Positions 18,834-27,691 of a stretch of 64,000 bases of DNA are shown piece after piece (the stretch's first letter is position 1; every line of letters begins with the position of its first letter). The translations under genes and the position numbers were made by a program. The notes beneath the pieces are model-generated. The model was not told where the DNA came from, did not search any database, and saw only the letters and a list, made by a program, of their open reading frames with translations. The stretch comes from Pseudomonas baetica (GTDB lineage Bacteria; Pseudomonadota; Gammaproteobacteria; Pseudomonadales; Pseudomonadaceae), in contig NZ_PHHE01000001.1 of NCBI RefSeq assembly GCF_002813455.1, positions 3,709,001 through 3,773,000 on the forward strand, written 5' to 3'.

Positions 18834-19421
18834 TTAACGCTCCGTGGTTTTGCGAATCTCTTTTTCGTCCATCCACTCGGCCAGACCGCTTTCAACGTCG
18901 ATCAATTGCAGGCTGAATTTGTAGAAGACGTCCTTGTAATCGCTGCTGCGCTTGACGATCGAGCTGATCGAGCCTTCGATGCGGTACTTGGCAGCCACCA
19001 TGTTGCCGGTCTTGGCCACGGTGCTCTTCTTGTACAGACCGCTCTGGTTTTGCAGCTTGAGCTGGTCAACCTGGCTTTGCATCGCGTTGTTGTCGCTGGC
19101 GAAGCGGGCAACACCGGTTTTCATCAGCTGAGTCTTGATGCTGGTGGTGATTTCGCGGGTATCGATGTACTCGCTGGTCTTGTTCTTCACGTCGTAGACC
19201 TGAACCACCGGGCGGCCCTGCAGAATGCCGGACTGGGCCAGGGAGCGGGTCATCGACTCGGCGATCATTTGCAGGTCGGTCGAACCGAATTCGTTGGTGA
19301 CGGTTTCAACGGCCTTGGTGTCGCCGTAGCTGATGTTCTTGCTGCCCAGGGTCGGCGAGGTGTTGGCGCAACCGGAAGCGAGCAGGGCGATAACGGCGAT
19401 GCAGGAAAAGCGTACAAACAT
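18834..19421 (-). CDS. LpoB-family outer-membrane lipoprotein
   Basis: A 195-aa lipoprotein with signal MFVRFSCIAVIALLASGC (lipobox LASGC). The domain matches the LpoB/YcfM family: ISYGDTKAVETVTNEFGSTD, LAQSGILQGRPVVQVYDVKN, AAKYRIEGSISSI. In E. coli LpoB activates the peptidoglycan synthase PBP1b. P. aeruginosa uses an unrelated activator, LpoP, so PBP activation here should not be assumed. Neighbours are YcfL- and COG3014-type genes. Confidence 0.82.
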   Translation of the reverse strand: MFVRFSCIAVIALLASGCANTSPTLGSKNISYGDTKAVETVTNEFGSTDLQMIAESMTRSLAQSGILQGRPVVQVYDVKNKTSEYIDTREITTSIKTQLMKTGVARFASDNNAMQSQVDQLKLQNQSGLYKKSTVAKTGNMVAAKYRIEGSISSIVKRSSDYKDVFYKFSLQLIDVESGLAEWMDEKEIRKTTER

Positions 19422-19458
19422 GACAGTGCTCTCTAAAACAGGAATAGGGGAGGCGGAC

Positions 19459-19833
19459 TTAAGGCGTCTTGATTTCCAGACGGAAATCCACGGCTTTCGG
19501 CGTCGGGGCGATAGCCTGGACGAAGCTGGTCTGCGCGCCGTACATCATCTGGCTTTTCCAGACCTCTTCTTCGGCGACCGGGAAACCTTCCGGGCCAAGC
19601 CAGGCGAAGCGGTAGTAGAAAATCTTGTTGCTGTTGAGGGTGTTGCTCAACTGCACGTTGACCGTCATGAAGCCGTTTTCGCGAGCGACGCGCATGGCGC
19701 CGACGACGATGTGCTTTTGCGGGCCCATGGCCACGACTTTGCTCGCGGCGCTGCCCGGCTCAGGAGGTGGCGGGGTGGCGCAGCCGCTGGCCAACAAGGC
19801 GAGGGCGGCGACGGCGATGAGTTTGAAGCGCAT
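19459..19833 (-). CDS. YcfL-like lipoprotein (DUF1425)
   Basis: A 124-aa lipoprotein: signal MRFKLIAVAALALLASGC (lipobox LASGC), then a short beta-rich domain with VNVQLSNTLNSNKIFYYRF and FRLEIKTP. This is the DUF1425/YcfL type. In E. coli ycfL stands directly upstream of lpoB, the same order as here. The function is unknown. Confidence 0.82.
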   Translation of the reverse strand: MRFKLIAVAALALLASGCATPPPPEPGSAASKVVAMGPQKHIVVGAMRVARENGFMTVNVQLSNTLNSNKIFYYRFAWLGPEGFPVAEEEVWKSQMMYGAQTSFVQAIAPTPKAVDFRLEIKTP

Positions 19834-19848
19834 GCAAAGACTCCGTTC

Positions 19849-21243
19849 TTAAGGTTGTTTGAGGCTGGCGACGTTGGTCGCAGCGGCGCTCGGGATCACG
19901 TGGGCGGCGAGACCGCCAGCAAACACCTGATTGCCCACGGCACGCAGGCTGATCACCTGATAACGCTGATCGACGGTGACCTTGACCACCGAACCGCCCA
20001 CGGCGCTCGGCAGGGTGACTTGGTGTTCACCTTTCTTCAAGCGCAGACGCACCACCTGGGTGTTGTCCGGCAGGGTGCGCCACGTACGGGTATCGGCACC
20101 TTCGAGCACAGCTGAAGAGATACCCACGGCCAGACCGGCCAGTGGGTTGGTTTCGTTAATCTGCTTCTGCGCCACGCCTTTGCTGATCGCGCGCACGGTG
20201 GTGCGCAAGATAATCCCCGGCATGTCGTCGCGCAGGGCGCGGCGGGACATGGCAGTGGTGCTGTTGAGGGCGGTCAGATTGACTTGCTGGCCGTCGACAC
20301 CGATCTGCGCGAACGGCGCGGTGGAGGTGTCCGGCTTGATGATCGGGAACGACAGCGGGGTGATCACCACGTTGTTGGAGATCGGCAATGGCAACGGTAC
20401 GCGGATCGAATCGCGCGACGGCGCCAGGCCGCTTTGCACCACGATCAGGATGTCGCTGTCATCGCTCTTGGTCGGCTTGTCGAGGTTGACCAGCGCCTGT
20501 TCCAGCAGCGGCGTGTTCGGGCGCAGTTCGGCGGCCTTGCGGTAGCCCGGTGCAGCCAGATCTTTTTCGCCGAGGGCTTCATAGACGAAACCGGCCAGGT
20601 AATGGCTGAACGCACTCTGGTAGCTGTTCTTCAGACCGACCACTTCCGGCGCGTCGAGGCTGGCGACCGGATAACCCTGCAGGTCTTTGTACTGAGTCTT
20701 GATGCCTTCTTTCTCGGCCTCTTCCTCGCTCTTGAGGTACTCCTTGTCGCGCAGGTCGGCAATTACCGCTTCACGTTCGTGAGTCTTCTTGATCGCCGTG
20801 CGCGCGCCGTCGAAGTCGTTGACCGCCAGCAGATTGAGGGCCATCTGCGTGGTCAGCATGACCTTTTCGTAGTCGTAGCCTTCGTAGCGGCGGACTTTGT
20901 CGTTAACGATGAAGCTACCGAACTGGGCCAGGTACTTGCCGGTGTCGAGTTTGACCGCATCTTCCCACTGACCGACCACCTGGTCGGCGCTGGTCCAGGC
21001 GTTCTGGCTGCCAGACAGGTCGCCCTTGGCGCGCAGCAGTTCACCTTTCTCGAAGTAATAGAGCAGGTCTTTGTCGGGGCCGGTGTTGTTCTTTTCCAGC
21101 AGGGTCAGCGCGGCATCGACGTTGCCGGAAGCCAGTTGCTGGTTGGTCTGGGCCAATTCGGAATCGTAGTTGCGAAACGCCGAACAACCGGACAGCAGAG
21201 TGACGGCGCTGAGCGCAATCAGAGTGGGGGCGCGGAATGCCAT
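19849..21243 (-). CDS. COG3014-type lipoprotein, copy 1
   Basis: A 464-aa lipoprotein: MAFRAPTLIALSAVTLLSGC (lipobox LLSGC), then helical repeats (NQQLASGNVDAALTLLEKN, LLYYFEKGELLRAKGD) to about residue 265, and a beta-rich C-terminal half (DILIVVQSGLAPSRDSIRVP, RTWRTLPDNTQVVRLRLKKG). ATG 21243 is used because the signal peptide begins there. The second copy at 21449 shares YEGYDYEKVMLTT, KKTHERE, YKDLQGYPV and YQSAFSHYLAGF, so the two are paralogues. First gene of the run reading into ycfL and lpoB. Related genes sit beside lpoB in Vibrio and Shewanella. Confidence 0.8.
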   Translation of the reverse strand: MAFRAPTLIALSAVTLLSGCSAFRNYDSELAQTNQQLASGNVDAALTLLEKNNTGPDKDLLYYFEKGELLRAKGDLSGSQNAWTSADQVVGQWEDAVKLDTGKYLAQFGSFIVNDKVRRYEGYDYEKVMLTTQMALNLLAVNDFDGARTAIKKTHEREAVIADLRDKEYLKSEEEAEKEGIKTQYKDLQGYPVASLDAPEVVGLKNSYQSAFSHYLAGFVYEALGEKDLAAPGYRKAAELRPNTPLLEQALVNLDKPTKSDDSDILIVVQSGLAPSRDSIRVPLPLPISNNVVITPLSFPIIKPDTSTAPFAQIGVDGQQVNLTALNSTTAMSRRALRDDMPGIILRTTVRAISKGVAQKQINETNPLAGLAVGISSAVLEGADTRTWRTLPDNTQVVRLRLKKGEHQVTLPSAVGGSVVKVTVDQRYQVISLRAVGNQVFAGGLAAHVIPSAAATNVASLKQP

Positions 21244-21385
21244 GGGGGGTACTTCTTCCCTGGAGTAACTACAGCCGCGGATGCTGGTCGGGCTGGTGTG
21301 ACCCATCGACAGTGGCGCTGGCCTCCTGCCAATTCCTCATAACCAGAGGAGCTTTTATGCCGCATCGCGATAGCGAGGGCGCGGC

Positions 21386-21391
21386 ATTATA
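21386..21391 (-). promoter_or_regulatory. Candidate promoter for the lipoprotein operon
   Basis: A perfect TATAAT on the minus strand 143 bases before the copy 1 start at 21243. The expected -35 position reads TTACAT, a weak match, at 17 bases. An AT-rich stretch lies behind it. Confidence 0.4.
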
Positions 21392-21448
21392 AGCGGGGGC
21401 TGATGGCTATGTAATAGCTTTTTAATTGCACCAGTTAGTTAGGTGCCA

Positions 21449-22858
21449 TTACCGCCCGGGACTGCCAACGGCAGCAGGCTCTGATACTTCGGGTAGCACC
21501 AGCGCAGACCCCACGTAGTGGTTCATGCCCATGAATACCCGCAGGTTGAACACCTGATGGTTCTGGTCGACACGCACGGTGAACCCGTCCGCTGCACGCA
21601 AGTATGGGAAGCTCACGCGATGCAGGCCTTTTTTCAGGCGAAGCCGGGCGACCAGGGTTTTGTCCGGCAGGGTGCGCCAGGTGCGCGTATCCGCTTCTTC
21701 GAAAGGATCGTGTTCAGTAACCACCAGCGAAGCCTTGGCCGGATCGCGTTCATTCTTTTGAGCCTGACTGATGGCGGCCATGTTGGCGCGGAACATGGCG
21801 CGCGAGATGATCGCCGGCATGTCATCGCGCAAGGTGCGCATGGCCATGTCAGTAACGCTGTTGATCATCGTCAACGGGTATTGTTTTCCGTCGACGAGCA
21901 CACTCGGTACAGGCGGTGTGAGGGTGTCGGGCACCATCACCGGAAACGAGATCGGCGCGACAATCGTCAGGTTTTCGTTCAGCCGCACCGGGATGGGTAC
22001 TTGCACCGAACTGCGCGCCGGAGCAAAACCGGCCTGGACAACGACTAGGACTTCGCTTTCATCGGCGGCGGGCGCCGGCTTGTCCAGATTGCGCAAGGCT
22101 TTCTCGAGAAACGGTACGCCTGGGCGCAACTCAATGGCCTGGCGATAACCCGGTGCCGCGAGCGTGCGTTCGCCCAAAGCCTCATAGGTGAAACCTGCCA
22201 GGTAATGGCTGAACGCACTCTGGTAGCCGTTCTTCAGTTCAATCACTTGCGGGGCGTCGAGGACGGTGACCGGATAGCCTTGCAGATCCTTGTAGTGCAG
22301 GGTGACTCCCTGACTTTTGGCCTGCTCTTGAGCCTCTTCGTATTGTCGCTCCCGCTGGCGGGCAATCAGGGTTTCGCGCTCGTGGGTCTTCTTGATGTCG
22401 GCACGAGCACCGTCGAAATCGCTTTCCGCCAGTTGGTTGAGGGCCATCTCTGTGGTCAGCATGACTTTTTCGTAATCGTAACCTTCGTAGCGCAACAGCT
22501 TGTCGTTGACCAGCATGGTGCCCATTTCATTGCCGAACCGGGCCAGCAGCTTCATGCCTGCGGAGGGATCGGCTTCTTCGCGCTGGACAATCATCCGGTC
22601 AGCCGTGCGCCAGGCTTCCTGACTTTTTGGCAGGGCCGTGCCGGCACTGAGAATGGCGCCTCTTTCCAGGTAATACAGCAGATCCTTGTCTTCCCAGGGA
22701 TTATTCAGCTCCATCAGATAGAGCGCTTCGTTGAGGTTGCCCGCCGCCATCTGATCGATGGTCTGCTGCATCTCTGCATCGTAATCGCGGTAAGCGGCGC
22801 AACCGCTCACCTGAATGATGGCGCTGAACAAGATGCAAAACGGCAGGCAACGGCGCAT
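21449..22858 (-). CDS. COG3014-type lipoprotein, copy 2
   Basis: A 469-aa lipoprotein starting MRRCLPFCILFSAIIQVSGC (lipobox VSGC). It is parallel to copy 1 over its whole length: helical repeats (MAAGNLNEALYLMELNN, LLYYLERGAILSAG), then YEGYDYEKVMLTTEMALNQL, YKDLQGYPVTVLDAPQVIEL and a beta-rich end (EVLVVVQAGFAPARSSVQVP). About half the residues look identical by eye. The gap of 205 bases to copy 1, with its own candidate promoter, suggests separate transcription. ATG 22858 follows AGGAAGAA. Confidence 0.78.
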   Translation of the reverse strand: MRRCLPFCILFSAIIQVSGCAAYRDYDAEMQQTIDQMAAGNLNEALYLMELNNPWEDKDLLYYLERGAILSAGTALPKSQEAWRTADRMIVQREEADPSAGMKLLARFGNEMGTMLVNDKLLRYEGYDYEKVMLTTEMALNQLAESDFDGARADIKKTHERETLIARQRERQYEEAQEQAKSQGVTLHYKDLQGYPVTVLDAPQVIELKNGYQSAFSHYLAGFTYEALGERTLAAPGYRQAIELRPGVPFLEKALRNLDKPAPAADESEVLVVVQAGFAPARSSVQVPIPVRLNENLTIVAPISFPVMVPDTLTPPVPSVLVDGKQYPLTMINSVTDMAMRTLRDDMPAIISRAMFRANMAAISQAQKNERDPAKASLVVTEHDPFEEADTRTWRTLPDKTLVARLRLKKGLHRVSFPYLRAADGFTVRVDQNHQVFNLRVFMGMNHYVGSALVLPEVSEPAAVGSPGR

Positions 22859-23090
22859 GGAGTCAGGTTCTTCCTTGAACGGCAAGGGCGGGAGGTGAGG
22901 CAGTATAGGGGCTGTTTGTCTCGGCATGTCGCCTTCACGGTGCGGGCGTTCGTCCAGTTCATGCAGGGACACTACCGAGCATCGGCGGCACCGTTACACT
23001 GAAAAAACGACCGCCGCGCCGACAAAGCTTGAGGGAATCTCACTGGAAGTGAACAATGTGTTACTTCGTATTACCAATTGAGATTCGTTC

Positions 23091-24986
23091 ATGACTGCGC
23101 CGTCCCGTTTTCTGGCCTGGCTGTTGTTCCCGTTGTGCGCCCTGAGTTGCTCGAACCTGCTGGCCGATGCGGTCGAAGGCGCGCCGCAAGCGCTGCACAT
23201 GCTCGATTACATCAGTGCCGACTACCCGCCGACTGTGGAAGCGGGCAAGGTCGTCGACGACTCCGAATACCGCGAGCAACTGGAGTTCATTCAGGTGTTG
23301 CAGGGGCTGATCGCGGATTTGCCAGCCAAACCGGAAAAGGCCGGACTGGAGCAGGGTGTGGTCGCCTTGCGCACGGCGGTCACCGCCCGACAGGACGGCG
23401 CGGAAGTTGCCCGTCAGGCCCGGCAACTGGGGGCGAAACTGGCTGTGGCCTATGAAGTCAGCCAGGCGCCGATCATCACCCCGGATCCGGCGCGAGCCGC
23501 GCCACTCTTCGCCCAGCACTGCTCGGTGTGCCACGGTGACACGGGCGCTGGCGATGGCCCGGCCGGCGTCGGCCTGACGCCGCCACCCGCCAACCTGCGC
23601 GATGCTGCGCGTCTGGATCACCTGAGCCTCTACGCGATCTACAGCACCCTCGGTCAAGGCGTCGAAGGCACCGACATGCCGTCCTTTGCCGATCAACTGG
23701 ATGATCGCCAGCGTTGGGACATGGCCACTTATGTCGCCGGGCTCAGCGCCGATGCCTCGGCCGCCAAGTCCGAGCAGACTTACAACATCGCCGATCTGGC
23801 CCGCCAGACTCCGGCCGAAGTGCAAATGGCCGAAGGCCCGCAAGCCGCCGCGACGTTCCGCGCCCAGCGTGCGCAACCGCCGCAGGTCAAGCGCGGCCCG
23901 GCGCAGTTGCTCGACTACACCGCCGCGACCCTGGACAAGAGCCTCGCGGCCTACCGTGCAGGCGAACACGATCAGGCCTACGACCTGTCGGTGGCGGCGT
24001 ATCTGGAAGGCTTTGAACTGGTAGAGAGCTCGCTGGATAACGTCGACGCCAATGTGCGCAAAGACACGGAAAAATCCCTGATGGCTTATCGGCAGTCGTT
24101 GCAGGACGGCTTACCGGTGGCCCAGGCCGAGCAGCGTCTGGATGCGGCCAAGGCCAAACTCAAGGAATCCGCCGGTCTGCTCGGCAGTGATGGCTTGAGC
24201 TGGTCGCTGAGCTTTATCTCGGGCCTGCTGATTCTGCTGCGCGAAGGCCTGGAAGCGATTCTGGTGCTGGCGGCAATCCTCGCGTTCCTGCGCAACACCG
24301 GTCAGCAATCGGCGGTGCGCAGCGTCAACGTCGGTTGGGGGCTGGCGCTGCTGGCCGGCCTGGCGACCTGGGCGCTGGCGGCGTATGTGATCGATGTCAG
24401 CGGTTCGCAGCGTGAACTGCTCGAAGGCGCTACGGCGCTGTTCGCCAGTGTGATGGTGTTGTGGCTCGGTGTGTGGATGCACGATCGTCGCCACGCAGCG
24501 GCCTGGCAGGATTACATCAAGAGCAGTCTGGTCGGCGGTGGCGGGCGTTTTGGCTTCGCGATCCTGGCGTTCTTCTCGGTGTATCGCGAGTTGTTCGAAG
24601 TGATCCTGTTCTACGAAACCCTGTGGTTGCAGGCCGGTCCAGCCGGACACAACGCGGTGCTGGCAGGCGGCGCGACGGCGCTGGTGCTGCTGGTCGGTCT
24701 GGCGTGGGTCATCCTGCGCGGTTCGGCGAAACTGCCGCTGACGCTGTTCTTCAGCATCAACGCCGCGCTGCTGTGTGCGCTGTCGGTGGTGTTTGCCGGG
24801 CATGGCGTGAAGGCGTTGCAGGAAGCCGGGATCTTCGGCACGCGGCCGGTGGCGTTCTTTGATTTCGACTGGCTGGGCATTCATGCCGATGCCTATTCGC
24901 TGACGGCGCAGGCAGTGGCGATTGTGGCGATCATCGTGCTGTATAGCCGTAGTCGGTTGGCTGAGAAGAAGCGGGTCGCGGCTTAA
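23091..24986 (+). CDS. Cytochrome c / FTR1 iron permease fusion
   Basis: A 631-aa membrane protein. A signal peptide (1-25) leads to a periplasmic helical part, then a cytochrome c domain with heme motif CSVCH at residues 144-148 and an axial Met in GTDMPSF, and a second helical periplasmic stretch. The C-terminal FTR1 permease has seven predicted helices and the two REXXE-type motifs LLREGLEAILV and YRELFEVILF. The fusion suggests that ferrous iron is oxidised as it is taken up, by passing electrons to the heme. No ferroxidase or EfeB/EfeO gene is next to it. No clear Fur box was found, and the ribosome site is weak. Confidence 0.9.
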   Translation: MTAPSRFLAWLLFPLCALSCSNLLADAVEGAPQALHMLDYISADYPPTVEAGKVVDDSEYREQLEFIQVLQGLIADLPAKPEKAGLEQGVVALRTAVTARQDGAEVARQARQLGAKLAVAYEVSQAPIITPDPARAAPLFAQHCSVCHGDTGAGDGPAGVGLTPPPANLRDAARLDHLSLYAIYSTLGQGVEGTDMPSFADQLDDRQRWDMATYVAGLSADASAAKSEQTYNIADLARQTPAEVQMAEGPQAAATFRAQRAQPPQVKRGPAQLLDYTAATLDKSLAAYRAGEHDQAYDLSVAAYLEGFELVESSLDNVDANVRKDTEKSLMAYRQSLQDGLPVAQAEQRLDAAKAKLKESAGLLGSDGLSWSLSFISGLLILLREGLEAILVLAAILAFLRNTGQQSAVRSVNVGWGLALLAGLATWALAAYVIDVSGSQRELLEGATALFASVMVLWLGVWMHDRRHAAAWQDYIKSSLVGGGGRFGFAILAFFSVYRELFEVILFYETLWLQAGPAGHNAVLAGGATALVLLVGLAWVILRGSAKLPLTLFFSINAALLCALSVVFAGHGVKALQEAGIFGTRPVAFFDFDWLGIHADAYSLTAQAVAIVAIIVLYSRSRLAEKKRVAA

Positions 24987-25008
24987 AGGCATTCGCTGCG
25001 CTCATAAT

Positions 25009-25067
25009 CGCGAGCAGGCTCGCTCCCACATGGATGGCTATATCCTGTGGGAGCGAGCCTGCTCGCG
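25009..25067. repeat. REP pair (inverted) before yaiI
   Basis: Copies at 25009-25030 and 25046-25067 with core GAGCAGGCTCGCTCCCACA, facing each other. The second copy ends only 8 bases before the GGAGG of the next gene, so the hairpin is inside its leader. Confidence 0.88.
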
Positions 25068-25086
25068 AATTTTTTGGAGGTTGAAA

Positions 25087-25542
25087 ATGCGTGTATGGAT
25101 CGATGCCGACGCCTGCCCACGGGCGGCGAAGGATCTGGTGGTGAAATTCGCGCTCAAGCGCCAGTTCGAAGTGGTGCTGGTGGCCGGGCAGCCGCAGACC
25201 AAACCGGGGCTGGCCATCGTCAAACTGATCGTGGTGCCAAGCGGCCCGGATGCAGCGGACGATTATCTGGTCGAGCACGCCGTGCCCGGTGAACTGGTGA
25301 TCTGCAGCGATATTCCGCTGGCCGATCGGCTGGTGAAAAAGGGCGTGTCAGCGCTGGATCCGCGAGGCAAAGAGTTCGACGCGCAGAACATGGGCGAGCG
25401 CCTGGCGGTGCGCAACCTGTTCACCGATCTGCGTGAGCAGGGCCAGATGAGCGGCGGCCCGGCGCCATTTGGTGATCGCGAGAAGCAGGCGTTTGCCAAT
25501 GCGCTGGACCGGATCCTCACACGGCTGACCCGTAAACCCTGA
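25087..25542 (+). CDS. yaiI: UPF0178 (YaiI/YqxD) family protein
   Basis: A 151-aa cytoplasmic protein starting MRVWIDADACPRAAKDLVVK, the strongly conserved opening of UPF0178. VICSDIPLADRLVKKG is the second conserved block; the aspartates resemble a PIN-type nuclease fold. The function is not established. GGAGG at 25076-25080 fixes ATG 25087; longer in-frame starts upstream run through the REP element and are not real. Confidence 0.9.
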   Translation: MRVWIDADACPRAAKDLVVKFALKRQFEVVLVAGQPQTKPGLAIVKLIVVPSGPDAADDYLVEHAVPGELVICSDIPLADRLVKKGVSALDPRGKEFDAQNMGERLAVRNLFTDLREQGQMSGGPAPFGDREKQAFANALDRILTRLTRKP

Positions 25543-25559
25543 AAATTACAAAAAGCCCT

Positions 25560-25648
25560 TGTGGGAGCGGGCTTGCTCGCGAAGGCGGTGTGTCAGTCAA
25601 CGAAGAGTTGTCTGACCTGACGTCTTCGCGAGCAAGCCCGCTCCCACA
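25560..25648. repeat. REP pair, opposite orientation
   Basis: Copies at 25560-25581 and 25627-25648 of the AAGCCCGC variant, arranged back to back, the reverse of the other pairs in this window. It lies between the convergent yaiI and elbB. Confidence 0.88.
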
Positions 25649-25672
25649 TTGGTTTTGTATTCGGCCAGGAAA

Positions 25673-26341
25673 TCAGGCGTCGTTTTCGTGGGTCAGTTCG
25701 AGCACGCGGTCGACCAGTTTATTGATCCCCGAAGCCGCTTCACTGATGTTTTGCGCCAGCATGTAAGCCGGAGTCGTCACCAGTTTGCGCGCCTTGTCTT
25801 CGACGATGTCGCTGACCGCGCAGTCTTCGTGGGTGGCGCCCATCTTGTTCATCGCCGTGGCGGTGTCGGCATCGTTGCCGATGGTGCAGATCACGCCCGG
25901 GCCGTAGATCTTCGCCGCGAGTGCCGGCGAGATGCAGATCAGTCCCACCGGTTTGCCCGCCTCGGCAAAGGCCTCGGCCAAGGCCAGAACATCTGGCTGC
26001 ACGGTGCAGCCAGCGCCTTCGATGGCGAAGTTCGACAGGTTCTTCGCGGCGCCAAAACCACCCGGCACGATCAGCGCATCGAAGTCTTCGACGTCGGCGT
26101 CGCGGATGTCCTTTATGTTGCCCCGGGCAATGCGCGCCGACTCCACCAGCACGTTGCGCGACTCGGGCATTTCTTCGCCGGTCAGGTGATTGATCACGTG
26201 CAATTGTGCGATGTTCGGGGCGAAGCACTGTACCTGCGCACCGCGTTGATCAAGGCGGAGCAGGGTGATGACGCTTTCCTGGATTTCGGCGCCGTCGTAC
26301 ACGCCACTGCCGGACAGGATCACTGCAACTTTTTTGCTCAT
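25673..26341 (-). CDS. elbB: Isoprenoid biosynthesis glyoxalase ElbB
   Basis: A 222-aa cytoplasmic DJ-1/PfpI superfamily protein. MSKKVAVILSGSGVYDGAEI and ALIVPGGFGAAKNLSNFA are characteristic, and GLICISPALAAKI carries the nucleophile-position Cys. E. coli ElbB (GlxIII-type glyoxalase) has the same length. It is monocistronic; the start is clear from the conserved N-terminus. Confidence 0.93.
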   Translation of the reverse strand: MSKKVAVILSGSGVYDGAEIQESVITLLRLDQRGAQVQCFAPNIAQLHVINHLTGEEMPESRNVLVESARIARGNIKDIRDADVEDFDALIVPGGFGAAKNLSNFAIEGAGCTVQPDVLALAEAFAEAGKPVGLICISPALAAKIYGPGVICTIGNDADTATAMNKMGATHEDCAVSDIVEDKARKLVTTPAYMLAQNISEAASGINKLVDRVLELTHENDA

Positions 26342-26455
26342 GGGTTTCTCTCCAGATTCATGGCGCTAAATGTCCACTAAATTGTCGCGCGTTGCCATAG
26401 GGTAAATTCGCCGCAGGCCTACGATCTGCTGCATGGGACAGGCCTGGGACACGTC

Positions 26456-27691
26456 ATGAACTTCATTCTGTATGCGGTGCCGTTTTTCTTCGTTCTGATC
26501 GTCGTCGAACTGATCGCCGACCGTTGGCGCGGGGTCAGCCACTATCGCCTGGCCGATGCGGTGAACAGCATCAGCACCGGCGTACTGTCGACGACTACCG
26601 GGCTGCTGACCAAAGGCGTCGGGCTGGTGACCTATGCCTTTGCCCTGGAACATCTCGCGTTGCTCAGGCTGCCGGCGCAAAGCCTCTGGGTCTGGGTGTT
26701 TGCCTTCGTCCTCTATGACTTCTGCTACTACTGGCTGCACCGCATGGGTCATGAGCGCAACATCCTCTGGGCGGCGCATTCGGTGCACCACCAGAGCGAG
26801 GACTACAACCTCTCGACGGCGTTGCGCCAGACCAGCACCGGTTTTCTGCTGAGCTGGATCTTCTACCTGCCGATGGCGGTGCTCGGCGTGCCGCTGCTGG
26901 TGTTCGTCAGCGTTGCGGCGCTGAATCTGCTTTATCAATTCTGGGTGCACACCCAACACATCCCCAAGCTTGGCTGGTTCGAGTGGTTCTTTGTCACGCC
27001 GTCCAATCATCGGGCTCACCATGCACAGAACGCTCTCTACATGGATCGCAATTACGGCGGGGTGTTCATTATTTGGGATCGGCTGTTCGGTACGTTCCAG
27101 GAAGAGGACGACAACGAACCAGTGATTTTCGGCGTGACCACGCCACTGGCGAGCTGGAATCCGCTGTGGGCCAACCTGCAGTTTTATGCGCAGCTATGGG
27201 ACGACGCACGCCGTGCGCAAAGCAAATGGGACAAGCTGCGGATCTGGTTCATGCGCACCGGTTGGCGGCCGGCAGACGTCGCCGCGAAGCACCCGATGAA
27301 CAAGCCGGACCTGAGCCGGTTCCGCAAGTTCGAAGTAGTGCTCGATAGTCGTCAGCAGTGGTATGTCGCGGCGCAGTTCTGCGTATACATCGCGCTGGGC
27401 AGCTATCTGATGAATCTGGAGCAGGGTCTGCCGACCGCCGCGCTGGTGCTCGGCTGGAGTGCGGTGGCGTTCGGTCTGTTTGCGTTGGGCGTAACCCTGG
27501 AGAATCGCCCTTGGGCGCTGAAGGTGGAACTGCTGCGGCTGGCATCGAATGTGCCACTGGTGTGGCTGGCGCCGGTGGTCGGGCTATGGCCGGCCAGCCC
27601 GGTGGCATGGGCTGGCTTGCTCGGTTACAGCCTGCTCAGTGGTATCGGGCTGTATGGCGTTCGCCAGCGAATTACTCGTTTGGCGTCTTAG
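26456..27691 (+). CDS. Sterol desaturase / fatty acid hydroxylase family protein
   Basis: A 411-aa inner-membrane di-iron enzyme. Membrane helices near the N-terminus surround the histidine boxes: HRMGH, HSVHH, then HTQH and NHRAHH at about residues 160-195. The C-terminal 150 residues add four more helices beyond the usual domain. The substrate is unknown; members hydroxylate lipids. The last 20 bases overlap the convergent DedA gene. Confidence 0.88.
   Translation: MNFILYAVPFFFVLIVVELIADRWRGVSHYRLADAVNSISTGVLSTTTGLLTKGVGLVTYAFALEHLALLRLPAQSLWVWVFAFVLYDFCYYWLHRMGHERNILWAAHSVHHQSEDYNLSTALRQTSTGFLLSWIFYLPMAVLGVPLLVFVSVAALNLLYQFWVHTQHIPKLGWFEWFFVTPSNHRAHHAQNALYMDRNYGGVFIIWDRLFGTFQEEDDNEPVIFGVTTPLASWNPLWANLQFYAQLWDDARRAQSKWDKLRIWFMRTGWRPADVAAKHPMNKPDLSRFRKFEVVLDSRQQWYVAAQFCVYIALGSYLMNLEQGLPTAALVLGWSAVAFGLFALGVTLENRPWALKVELLRLASNVPLVWLAPVVGLWPASPVAWAGLLGYSLLSGIGLYGVRQRITRLAS

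Noticed and set aside
18090..19436. 448-codon open frame on plus
   Set aside because: Antisense to the CsgG-like and LpoB-like genes, which have signal peptides and family motifs.
23055..23090. Fur box before the FTR1 gene
   Set aside because: AATTGAGATTCGTT resembles part of a Fur site but needs an extra base to align; too weak to call.
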